Shown: positions 42,050-51,021 of the stretch, one piece after another
Layout of the letters: each line of letters opens with the position of its first letter
Position numbering within the stretch: the first letter of the stretch is position 1
Source: a virus
Virus record (IMG/VR): IMGVR_UViG_3300011113_000805
Coordinates: 62,001 to 126,000 of that record
Strand: one strand, 5' to 3'
DNA: 64,000 bases
Program-made: the position numbers and the translations under genes
The notes under the pieces: generated by a model
Database searches by the model: none
What the model was told of the DNA's origin: nothing
The model's input: the letters and a program-made list of their open reading frames with translations, nothing else

Positions 42050-43717
42050 TTAAATTGAACCGCTAATAATACTGATTGGTACCGATACCTGCTCAGCCCT
42101 GTCAGTATCTATGACATTCACAAAGTACTTTGCGTCGTTCTCTATGAATTTTAGAAGCTCAAGATTAAAACCACTAGCGGTGACATCGTGGTACTCAGGA
42201 TCGAAAACAATCCTCATTCTTGTCGGTCCTCTTCCTGAGATACTATCCAGTGTCAGTGAGTCAGGATTATTGAGATACAGGTTTGGGTAAGATCTAGGTG
42301 CGCCCGATGATGATATCGATTTCACGATGATGGTGTTAAGCCGTCGATTGAATGTCACCCTAAATTGTGTAGAGTAGTTCGAGACAAGACCATGAGCATC
42401 AACAGAGCATAGGGCATAGATGTAGTCAGAGCTTCGGCCAAAGTCGTGATCAATAAACCTCCGAACAGGAAAGTTTGACTTTATGACATTGATTGGAAGT
42501 GGAGCATCTGACCTGATGACAGGTGATGATGACTGGTCAAAATCAAACTCCTTTAGCAAGACAAATGATTCTGCTATGGATCTTCTCCTGAAGAGCTGGA
42601 AACGGGTGACATCCTGCTGTGGATTAACAGGAAATTCCCACCTAATAACAAACTCACCGCGGGTGTGATCAAAGCTGAATGAGATATCTGTGGGTGGAGG
42701 AGGAGGAACTAACTCCTCTGCAACAACCGAAACAATATTTGACGGAGTCGATGATACGAGCACTGTGCTTACGATTGGATCTGCTTTGCCAGCAATAATC
42801 TGGGGCAGTGTTGCTTCGAAGACTGTCCTTACCGTGTAGGAGTACCTAGCGCCATATTTGATTTCATAATCGACAAAGGAAAGATTTGTTTGCGAAGACC
42901 TTCCTATGGTCCTTATTTCCCTTTTGCCACTTGAAAATTCTTCAACCCTGTCAATGAGATATCCTATGAGTTTGTACCCAAAGTCTGCTGATGCCAACCC
43001 CTCAGTTGCAATAGGCTCAAGAAACGATGTAAAATCACCTGCACTAATGTTTGGTGAGATGTTTCTCTCCTCTCGCTGCCTGTCTAACAGGTACTTTGCA
43101 ATAAGACCAAGTTCTACAGGAGTTCTGTAAGGTGATTGCATCTCCGCATTCTGGCAGATATCACCAATGAACTTGTCATAAAAATTTCCCCTTGCCGGAA
43201 CTCCTGTCACGTCATCATACTTAGAGATATCACTGACAACACTGCCATTTGTGAACTGTGTCAAACCTGATCGATCGGTATTTACAGCCAAGTCTTGTAA
43301 AATTTCTCTATTGACAGCAGGCAATAGTGTTCTTCCTAACTTTTCGGCCCTATCCGTGGAGTTTCCTGTGATCCCTCTCATTCTGCAGGAGCGCTGTATT
43401 GCATCGCTTGTTCTATTAAAGATGCCTGTGTTCTGTGAGGTTATGTAGGTGCATCTCATATTGACAATATCTTCGATAGTATGCACTTTAGTTATATCAA
43501 TGTCGGCGATTTTGATATTTGATGCATCATAGCTTTCGCCTTGTGTGAAATTAACTTTCACATATCTTGCACTAACACCAGACACATTTTTTGTCTGTTC
43601 ATTGACTGTTTCATCAGGTGTATAGAGCCTATATGTGAATTCCGCCGATACATCAACGGGTGGCCTAAGACCGCTATATGACAGGGTATTAGTAAGAAGA
43701 GATTTAACCATTGCCAT
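42050..43717 (-). CDS. Structural protein with fibronectin-III-like segments (555 aa)
   Basis: A 555-aa protein. The N-terminal half is mixed. From about residue 335, after a PPPPPTDISFSF linker, the sequence looks like FN3-type beta sandwiches (FVIRWEFPVNPQQDVTRFQL, then SDYIYALCSVDAHGLVSNYS). FN3-like modules are common in tail proteins and may give weak surface binding. It begins with a TAATG overlap on the 1163-aa gene. A tail or baseplate appendage role is inferred from context. Confidence 0.7.
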   Translation of the reverse strand: MAMVKSLLTNTLSYSGLRPPVDVSAEFTYRLYTPDETVNEQTKNVSGVSARYVKVNFTQGESYDASNIKIADIDITKVHTIEDIVNMRCTYITSQNTGIFNRTSDAIQRSCRMRGITGNSTDRAEKLGRTLLPAVNREILQDLAVNTDRSGLTQFTNGSVVSDISKYDDVTGVPARGNFYDKFIGDICQNAEMQSPYRTPVELGLIAKYLLDRQREERNISPNISAGDFTSFLEPIATEGLASADFGYKLIGYLIDRVEEFSSGKREIRTIGRSSQTNLSFVDYEIKYGARYSYTVRTVFEATLPQIIAGKADPIVSTVLVSSTPSNIVSVVAEELVPPPPPTDISFSFDHTRGEFVIRWEFPVNPQQDVTRFQLFRRRSIAESFVLLKEFDFDQSSSPVIRSDAPLPINVIKSNFPVRRFIDHDFGRSSDYIYALCSVDAHGLVSNYSTQFRVTFNRRLNTIIVKSISSSGAPRSYPNLYLNNPDSLTLDSISGRGPTRMRIVFDPEYHDVTASGFNLELLKFIENDAKYFVNVIDTDRAEQVSVPISIISGSI

Positions 43718-46700
43718 TAGTACATAGCCCCTATGTCAAATGCAACCAATGTTCCATCTTGAACATCTGCACTCTCCCGGGCGGTGGCACCTTGAAATGT
43801 GAATTCATCAAAGTCTAGCGGTATGCAATACAATCTTTCAAGGCCACCGACGGCAAATAAGCTTTCTGATATCGTTGAGTTAGTAAAAGCACCTGACTTT
43901 AAGAAATCAATCAGCAAAGAATGATCGGCAGGCGTTGTCAAGGAAGATGCCTGATCACTTAATCTTGAGAATGGAATAGGTTCAAAGTTTCCGCCTGAAT
44001 TTAGATTCAAGAACTGACTTGCCTGTAAGCCCCTGCTTGGGATTAGACCCGATCTTGTGGATTGCAATAAGGATAAAAGCTGCGCTGCTCTGCCTGATGA
44101 AATTTGAAGTCCAGTGTCGTTTTGTGAAAGACTTTTCAAGTCAATTCCCGTTATTGTACGAATGGCAGACTTACAAAGAGCATCAAGGTAATGAAACAAC
44201 AAAATATTTTTCCTGTCATTTTCTCCGGAAATTCCTAAAGTTGCGAGGGCAACTAACAATTGTCTGTAACTCAAATTTTCCCAAGTCCCTTCATTTGTGT
44301 TAAAGAATGAGAAAACTACAGAATTTGATGCCATTCCTGATGTCGGTATTTCACCTACGATGTTGCAATCAATGTAAGGATGAAATAAAAATGTGGGTCC
44401 ACTTACATCATTTAGATAAGGGTTAGTAAGTTTTCTTGCGTATGAATTGACTACGTAATACTTAGGAACCCTTGTTAGTCCTAAGTTTGTGGCATCAGCT
44501 TGTCTTAAATTTTGCATGAACCCTGTGGGTATGCCAACAATTGCAATAGCAGAATTGTCAATTAGGTTATCAAAACTTCCATTGCTGAATATGTCTTTTA
44601 GTTTTCTTGTTGCGCTAATATCAAAGATATTCTGCTGAGCCGAGCTTGTGAAATTTCCTAGCGAGACTAGCCTGTCATACAACAAAGATTTTTGACTTGC
44701 AATTTCTGGTGTCAATGACGAGAAAAGTACTTGTCGCTGCGATGGACTGATAATCGCGGATGTCGCCAATGCTCTTTCAAGCATCGCAATTAGACCTGAT
44801 GATTCATTGTCGACTAGCTTTCCAATTGCATTCAGTGCTGACACTCTAGAGATTTTTAACCGTGTGTCTCTGTATGCATTTGTCAATGCACCACTTTCCG
44901 GAAGTGGCATTTCGAATGGCCTCTTAGTTTTATCCTCATTTGATCTTGCAATTGCATCCTTAATTGCGCCTGGCGTAGTTGCCATGGAAATCTTATCAGC
45001 CAATCTCAATCCCTTTTCAAATGATTTGCGAACTGACAATCTATAGAATTTGTATTGGACTGCTGATCCTGTGCCGGCATTAAGGCTTGCAAGCTCGTTG
45101 TTAATTTCATTTAGTCTAGTTCTAAGAGCTGGTAAAGCGGCCTCTGCTTCTTCACTGGCTCTTTTTAACGTAGTGCTGGTACCTCCTCCTCGAAGAACAT
45201 TATTGTATCGATCAATTGCGTCCTGATATTCTTTAATTTGCCTCTTTACTTCAGCTTTTTCATCCTCAAGCTCAGCTATCCGTTCGGATGAAGCTTCACT
45301 TAAAGGCGTCGAAACTTCAGGCGAAGTGTATCCAGGCCCTACAAATAGGCTAACTAAATTTGCAATGCACTCAAAGATAATGCTATAGACCATTCTTTTT
45401 GACGCAGTTTCACCATTGGAGAATATAAGCCTACCAGAGACATCAAACCTTGATCCTAGCGTTTCGAAAATTCTTTCGGTTGATCTAGCCACCGTAATTG
45501 ATTGGTTTCTTGCAAAGCTATCGATTGCACCGCATATGCGTGTGCCAATTAATGCCTGATTACCCGAAGAGCCTCTAGCAGATATTGCATCATAACCTCC
45601 AGGAATTTTATCTAGAAAACCGCTGGCTCTTAATTCTGCGTCTGAGATTATGTCTGATGTGTCTTGCGGTGCATTGTTATAATACACATCGGGTTTCAAA
45701 GATGGGTCAATGTATTCAGCAAACTCTCCTCGTGTAATGGTACGAACCTTTTCACGTGAAATATTGGGGTAATTTTTCAACCTTTCTTCAGTTAGGAACT
45801 CACTGCTAAACATTGCCCACTCAAGGAGAGCACCAATGGCAGCACCCTTAAAGGCATTATTGAGTTGTAGCTCATTGATTGTTTTGTCTAAAATCATTGT
45901 TAGCAATGTTCCTCTTATTAGGCCACACCAAACGGGATCATTGGTCGGTGACTTAAGAGACATTTGAATAACAGTAGCATCACCAATCTCTTTTGAAACT
46001 ACAATTCCTGGATTTAGTTGTGGTTGAGATAGCGCAGGAAAGGAGCTCACTAGTTCCTTTAACACAGCTTGCAATACATCTACTGCATATCTGCCTCCAC
46101 CTATCACAACACTAGATTTTCTGGTAATAGATGATACAGAATTTGTAAAACCGGTCACAAATTCTGTCTTGAATTTCTGCAATGGCGCGATACTGACTGT
46201 TGAAAGTGCCGGCCTAACTATGGAGTCATAGTTAGATGGAAGCCCTCCTACTTTTTTTGACTCAAAAACACGATTTCCACCAAATGTAAGTGGAAGTGAT
46301 GTATATCTCACATCACCTGTCGAAGATGCACCATAGATCCTTGATAGAATTGTGCAGCATATGCTCGCCTTTCCCATTCTCGATAATGTTGAATAACCTT
46401 CAATCGTACCATCATCAAAGAAAAGACCTTCATTCCTTATACGTGATTCAAGCAAAGTAATAATGCTGTCCTGTGAGTCATTAACTATGCTTCTTTCCAG
46501 TCCTTCAATAAATGAAGTCGAAAGGCGTGCCGATGAATCTAATTCACTAAGACCTGTAATTGCAGGACTGTAGTCAAATCCATTTGCTATGTAGCCTTGA
46601 TAGAATGACTCAATGTCATTTTTTAGTGTGTCCCAGTGTGAAATAACATCAAGTTGAGTTGAAAAATTTTCCGCAATAGATGCAAGCTTTGAAATGTTGG

Positions 46701-47208
46701 CAAGAGGTTCCTGAACTGATACAACATCACTGCTGGCCTGTGACTCTATTGCGGAAACAATAGGAGCTGTTGCACTTCCTGTTCTAAGTTCATTTACTAA
46801 GTATTTGTAGTCTTCTAGTGACAAATTAGCTTCAAACTCAGAAAATCTCATTGATTCATTAAATGAACTGCCTCCTGTAGGGGCTGTCAATGACGAACCA
46901 AAAATATCATATACACCAATAAGCGTAGGCCTCTCAGGACTAAGTCCGGCCTGCCGTGCTGATGGAGCGCTACCTGTCAATAGTTCATTGGTAGGATCTA
47001 CGGTACTAATTTCAAAATTTCTTGTTTCAAATTTTGCTGAGCCGATCGAGTCCTGCGATAAAAAACTATTGCCCTGCGATACCACTTCAGGCGGAGAAAT
47101 GTATGTTTGACGGGAAGTTGGAAGAGATCCTGGTGCTACCGCAGCAATGTCAGGGGTGACAGGCTGCGCTGCAATATTCGAATTCCATCTTGAAAACCTA
47201 ACCGACAT
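43717..47208 (-). CDS. Very large virion protein of unknown family (1163 aa)
   Basis: A 1163-aa protein without a recognised domain. The first 130 residues are polar and probably flexible. The body is mainly helical. A coiled coil of about 80 residues (about 640-720: SERIAELEDEKAEVKRQIKE, then LRTRLNEINNELASL) interrupts it. The C-terminal third contains aromatic-rich blocks such as PTFLFHPYIDCNIVG. It starts 3 bases after the 787-aa gene's stop and overlaps the next start, so it is co-translated with tail appendage genes. Probably a large baseplate or fibre component. Confidence 0.7.
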   Translation of the reverse strand: MSVRFSRWNSNIAAQPVTPDIAAVAPGSLPTSRQTYISPPEVVSQGNSFLSQDSIGSAKFETRNFEISTVDPTNELLTGSAPSARQAGLSPERPTLIGVYDIFGSSLTAPTGGSSFNESMRFSEFEANLSLEDYKYLVNELRTGSATAPIVSAIESQASSDVVSVQEPLANISKLASIAENFSTQLDVISHWDTLKNDIESFYQGYIANGFDYSPAITGLSELDSSARLSTSFIEGLERSIVNDSQDSIITLLESRIRNEGLFFDDGTIEGYSTLSRMGKASICCTILSRIYGASSTGDVRYTSLPLTFGGNRVFESKKVGGLPSNYDSIVRPALSTVSIAPLQKFKTEFVTGFTNSVSSITRKSSVVIGGGRYAVDVLQAVLKELVSSFPALSQPQLNPGIVVSKEIGDATVIQMSLKSPTNDPVWCGLIRGTLLTMILDKTINELQLNNAFKGAAIGALLEWAMFSSEFLTEERLKNYPNISREKVRTITRGEFAEYIDPSLKPDVYYNNAPQDTSDIISDAELRASGFLDKIPGGYDAISARGSSGNQALIGTRICGAIDSFARNQSITVARSTERIFETLGSRFDVSGRLIFSNGETASKRMVYSIIFECIANLVSLFVGPGYTSPEVSTPLSEASSERIAELEDEKAEVKRQIKEYQDAIDRYNNVLRGGGTSTTLKRASEEAEAALPALRTRLNEINNELASLNAGTGSAVQYKFYRLSVRKSFEKGLRLADKISMATTPGAIKDAIARSNEDKTKRPFEMPLPESGALTNAYRDTRLKISRVSALNAIGKLVDNESSGLIAMLERALATSAIISPSQRQVLFSSLTPEIASQKSLLYDRLVSLGNFTSSAQQNIFDISATRKLKDIFSNGSFDNLIDNSAIAIVGIPTGFMQNLRQADATNLGLTRVPKYYVVNSYARKLTNPYLNDVSGPTFLFHPYIDCNIVGEIPTSGMASNSVVFSFFNTNEGTWENLSYRQLLVALATLGISGENDRKNILLFHYLDALCKSAIRTITGIDLKSLSQNDTGLQISSGRAAQLLSLLQSTRSGLIPSRGLQASQFLNLNSGGNFEPIPFSRLSDQASSLTTPADHSLLIDFLKSGAFTNSTISESLFAVGGLERLYCIPLDFDEFTFQGATARESADVQDGTLVAFDIGAMY

Positions 47209-47211
47209 TAA

Positions 47212-49575
47212 CTATATCCCCCGAGTGTTCTTATCAGTTGTTTGATTGGCAATTTCAACTTCACGTGCAATTGAATCTGCCAATCTAGATGTTAATTTTC
47301 TTGTTGAAATAGTTTTACCATAGGATTCTTCTCTTGAAATCGGTGGTGCTTTAATGATAGATGAATCAATTGGCAATGAGACACCAGCAGGTGCAGGCCT
47401 TTTTGATAATGTAATCTTGGAACCTGATGTAACTCTTGATGGAGCAGCTGCTGTGGATGATGCTGTGGCTGCATCTGTTGTGACTCCTGTTGTCTCTGAA
47501 GTCGATTTTGGAGATGTCCTAGTTGTCGTAGGTGTGGCCACTAGCGCAGTGGTCGATGCTGCAGGTGCATCAGAAACTCCTGATGAAGTTACTGCGCTTG
47601 TGGCTGCTGTATTAGCTATGACAAATGTCGAAACACCAAGCATAGATTGATTATTTTCAAAGTTAGGCATAAGCTCAGGAGGAATTGTTGTGCTATTCAC
47701 AACAATTGGATCCGTTATAGCTGATTTTCCAATTGTAAAATCATTGTAAATCGGAACAACTCTATAAACTACAGGTCCAGGTAACTTAAAAAGATCGCTC
47801 TTGTCGATAAAATGCATTTTCTTGAATGAAGTGCCCAAGAGCTTCTCAATGCCTAAATAAGTTCCATAAATCTGATAGTGATCAACAGTTGCAGGATTTC
47901 CAAGTATGCTCCACTGTACAATGTTTGATCTGCCAGGCAATGTACTAATTCTAAGTGAAGTTATTGTTGCCAAGCTGATTTGTGAAATGTTTCCTTCGAT
48001 AGCAATGTCAGCAATTGCAACGGGAGTTCTGGTAGAACCTGTAACTCTATTTAGAAAGAACTTATAGTGCCTACCATAAATTTCATCAGTAGGAACATCC
48101 CAAAATGAATCAGGTTGCCACTCAACAGAAATAGTAGAATTGCCCGAGCCTGATATTATGGATGTGGCAGAAACCTGCTCAGATGTTGAAAGTGAAATTG
48201 ATTCGACATCAATTTCTATAACATCAGTAGGATTTTTCCCATTAAAATCTATCTGGAACTTGGGGACAGTACCCTTTGAAAGCTGTAAAATTTCAACATC
48301 AACTTTTGATGTTAACTGTGTAGGCCTAATATACTTCCAGACAATATAGTTTGATGAAACGAATTTTGCTCCATACAAAAATTCAAACTCTAGAGACACA
48401 TTGTAAGTACTCCCATACATCAATAATCCTCTAGCATTTCTTGAAATTTCAATTCGAATGTCATTATCGCCTGATAATATACTTACTCTTTCTCCTGTTT
48501 GACTTCCTACGCCTGATATTAAGGCGAATTTAGCAACAACGCTCTTGGCATTATGTGGAATTGAATTCGACGGTACAATAATGACATTGTTGGCATCTAT
48601 GTAGAAGGGAGCAATTAGCCCAGAAATAACAGTACCATTATTGAAAAAACCTATCTCATTAGTAATGTCACCTTCCTGTGATAAGCCAACTGTTCTTAAA
48701 AAGAAAGATGTTCCTGCTGACGATGGAAGCAAATCATTGATTGATCTTGGACTAGGCGTTGTAGGATCGATAGTGAATGAATTTTCAGGATATTGCAAAA
48801 ATGAGTAATCATTGAAGCTCTTTCTGTATCTTGCATAGCTTGCTGATTTGCCATCAGAAAGGTTTAGCCCTGATAGCAAATTTTCAATTTTGTCTGCTAT
48901 GTCAATTTCAAGAAATTCTATTCCATCTTTACTTTGATATTGAAGCTCATAAACTTCGCCAATCTCAAAGTTAGATCTGCTTATATCTACAGTGATTTCA
49001 ATGATTCGATAGTCGGTTTCAATCTCAACAGTTTCAATTTCATATGATTCACCTGTACTAACATAGTGAATGCTATTTCTGTCTTGAGGAACACCATAAT
49101 TCACGTCTATGAATGAAGCTTCACCAATTCCTAAACTTGCAGGATCTTTTTTAAGATAAAAAACCAAGTTTCTCATAAGTTCAGCTGTTATCTCAGTTCC
49201 ACTTTTTGCACCATCATTAGCTGGATTTCTTATGATACTTTTTCCTATCACCTTTGCTTGACTATTCAGCGTAGATGATGAGATTGTTATTGGAACTACT
49301 ATGCTTAATTTCTGTGAAACTAGAGCTCTCTCGGCGCCTGTTAAGGATTGAAACGTTATATCTGATATTGCAATTGGCAATTGTGAAATTGGAGGCCTAA
49401 TTTGCAGGGTTACCTTTCCTCCCTCTTCAAGGTATCTTTTGCTATTGATGGCAAACCTGACAGTTACCTTAATATTCCCCGATGCCAGCATTTCCAATTT
49501 AGAAATAGGTGAGTTTGCAGCCCTGAACATTCCTCCATCGGCATTGGACTCGACAACATTAACTCTTGCTCTCAT
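47212..49575 (-). CDS. Structural protein with FN3-like domains and Thr/Ala-rich tail (787 aa)
   Basis: A 787-aa protein. Residues 1-560 are beta-rich with several Ig/FN3-like stretches; about 565-640 (ITSLRISTLPGRSNIVQWSI, then IYNDFTIGKSAITDP) is a fairly clear FN3 module. Residues about 650-740 are almost only Thr, Ser, Ala and Val, like a mucin-type spacer. The end is basic and polar. It may be a fibre shaft or an extended linker. It overlaps the 308-aa gene by ATGA and is followed after 3 bases by the 1163-aa gene. Confidence 0.7.
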   Translation of the reverse strand: MRARVNVVESNADGGMFRAANSPISKLEMLASGNIKVTVRFAINSKRYLEEGGKVTLQIRPPISQLPIAISDITFQSLTGAERALVSQKLSIVVPITISSSTLNSQAKVIGKSIIRNPANDGAKSGTEITAELMRNLVFYLKKDPASLGIGEASFIDVNYGVPQDRNSIHYVSTGESYEIETVEIETDYRIIEITVDISRSNFEIGEVYELQYQSKDGIEFLEIDIADKIENLLSGLNLSDGKSASYARYRKSFNDYSFLQYPENSFTIDPTTPSPRSINDLLPSSAGTSFFLRTVGLSQEGDITNEIGFFNNGTVISGLIAPFYIDANNVIIVPSNSIPHNAKSVVAKFALISGVGSQTGERVSILSGDNDIRIEISRNARGLLMYGSTYNVSLEFEFLYGAKFVSSNYIVWKYIRPTQLTSKVDVEILQLSKGTVPKFQIDFNGKNPTDVIEIDVESISLSTSEQVSATSIISGSGNSTISVEWQPDSFWDVPTDEIYGRHYKFFLNRVTGSTRTPVAIADIAIEGNISQISLATITSLRISTLPGRSNIVQWSILGNPATVDHYQIYGTYLGIEKLLGTSFKKMHFIDKSDLFKLPGPVVYRVVPIYNDFTIGKSAITDPIVVNSTTIPPELMPNFENNQSMLGVSTFVIANTAATSAVTSSGVSDAPAASTTALVATPTTTRTSPKSTSETTGVTTDAATASSTAAAPSRVTSGSKITLSKRPAPAGVSLPIDSSIIKAPPISREESYGKTISTRKLTSRLADSIAREVEIANQTTDKNTRGI

Positions 49576-50498
49576 TCCATCACCAAGTCAAAAATATTAA
49601 CAAACCTCGGATTGCCGGCCAAGTCCTCAAAGACCTTGCCCACGAAGTAGATATGTCGCTGCTTCCCACCTACATTTGAAGGTGGCAATGTCCCGTACCT
49701 GACAATGTCAAGCTTTGCAAGGCCTCCTGATGAGCTCTCAATCACTTGAATTCCAACTTCATGATCACCTGTGTATTTAGAGAAAGTCACTATTGCTGAT
49801 TGCAAGTTGCCTTCGATGGTGGCAAGTATCTCATCATCCGTGAGTGGATCCTCCCCCAGGACTTCATATGTACCTAGTGGTATCTCATTTCCAATGGTTG
49901 TGATTGTTCTCTGAAGTGGTGGAAGATATTGGAAGTTGGGGTTTTTGCTAAATCTCCTGTCGGCAAAGAAAGCCTCAACATTATCGATATCGGAGACAAG
50001 AGGTGGGTCACCAACACCTGGTGGTGATTCAGGTTCTCTCAGTACAAACTCTACAGATGATGGACTAAATGACAAGCCAGGATCATCAAATATGAAACCT
50101 GTCGTAGAAATAATTCGCTGATTATCAAATGCTTCGATAGATCCAGAGTAAATGATATTCAAAACTGGTGGAAGGCTTCCGGAAATGGTACTACCGGTGA
50201 CAACTGAACCGTCAGGTCTCAGGTAAGTGGATCCGCTAATGCTTCCTGCATAGAAACCCTGTAGACTACCAAAAGCATCTGTCGTTAAAGTTATCTCGTC
50301 GTTTGGTGTTCCAAAGGATTCCATGCCAATGGCCAATGGAACGATAGCAACTCCATCACCATCATTCTCGTACTTTGCACCAATATCAGAAAACGAGACA
50401 TACCTGATTTCAAGCCCGCCATTGACAATGGAAGACCTCCCGCGTGATGTCAATTGGGCATCGATAATTCTTGATTTGCTGTCTAATAATCCTGCCAT
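49572..50498 (-). CDS. Virion structural protein (308 aa), N-terminal motif as in 233-aa protein
   Basis: A 308-aa protein starting AGLLDSKSRIIDAQLTSRGR, the same N-terminal box as the 233-aa protein. After it come SFSDIGAKYENDGDGVAIVP and a beta-rich body, ending in a hydrophobic KVFEDLAGNPRFVNIFDLVM. Its AGGAGG lies about 14 bases before the ATG, farther than usual. A paralogous structural pair with the 233-aa protein is likely; both may anchor neighbouring large proteins. Confidence 0.7.
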   Translation of the reverse strand: MAGLLDSKSRIIDAQLTSRGRSSIVNGGLEIRYVSFSDIGAKYENDGDGVAIVPLAIGMESFGTPNDEITLTTDAFGSLQGFYAGSISGSTYLRPDGSVVTGSTISGSLPPVLNIIYSGSIEAFDNQRIISTTGFIFDDPGLSFSPSSVEFVLREPESPPGVGDPPLVSDIDNVEAFFADRRFSKNPNFQYLPPLQRTITTIGNEIPLGTYEVLGEDPLTDDEILATIEGNLQSAIVTFSKYTGDHEVGIQVIESSSGGLAKLDIVRYGTLPPSNVGGKQRHIYFVGKVFEDLAGNPRFVNIFDLVME

Positions 50499-50554
50499 TC
50501 TGCTAAGTAGGCCCCTCCTAATGTAAGTTGCCAGTTAGTAAATGTGAATAGCCA

Positions 50555-51019
50555 TTAGCTCAGAGGAGTGAAAGTTCCGTCAAAAAGGCTCTCATCATTC
50601 GCATCACTATCAAGAAACCTGCTAAATATTCGACTATGAATATCACGATTAATGCTGAGTTCGTAAGAAGACCCCGATGCTAGTGGCGTGTATATGGGTG
50701 GTGTTGATTTCCCATTGTCAGACCACAAGTATCTCTCAGGCGGTGTGCCAATGACATCACCAAAGAAACCGTGATGCACCGGTGAAAGAACTGTTTTGTC
50801 TTTAAGTACAATGCCAGCAGCAGTTATAGTTCCTGAAGTAGGGGACCATGTTACATTCGAACTCCATGTTCCTGTTGCAGGAGGCGCACTTTCAGGATAA
50901 TTTAGAACTGTTTGATAAGCTCCGGATCCTGTCATTGTGTTTGGGCCAAAAACAAACTCATCATACCCAAATCTTTCAGAAAATGCTGTAAAGAAGAAGT
51001 TGCTAAAGTTTGAAGCCAT
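50555..51019 (-). CDS. Small virion-cluster protein (154 aa)
   Basis: A 154-aa protein rich in Ser, Thr, Phe and Pro, with YESAPPATGTW-like turns and a charged end (IHSRIFSRFLDSDANDESLF). It begins 2 bases after the 1255-aa gene's stop. Not recognised. Location among tail appendage genes suggests a minor virion protein. Confidence 0.65.
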   Translation of the reverse strand: MASNFSNFFFTAFSERFGYDEFVFGPNTMTGSGAYQTVLNYPESAPPATGTWSSNVTWSPTSGTITAAGIVLKDKTVLSPVHHGFFGDVIGTPPERYLWSDNGKSTPPIYTPLASGSSYELSINRDIHSRIFSRFLDSDANDESLFDGTFTPLS

Positions 51020-51021
51020 CT

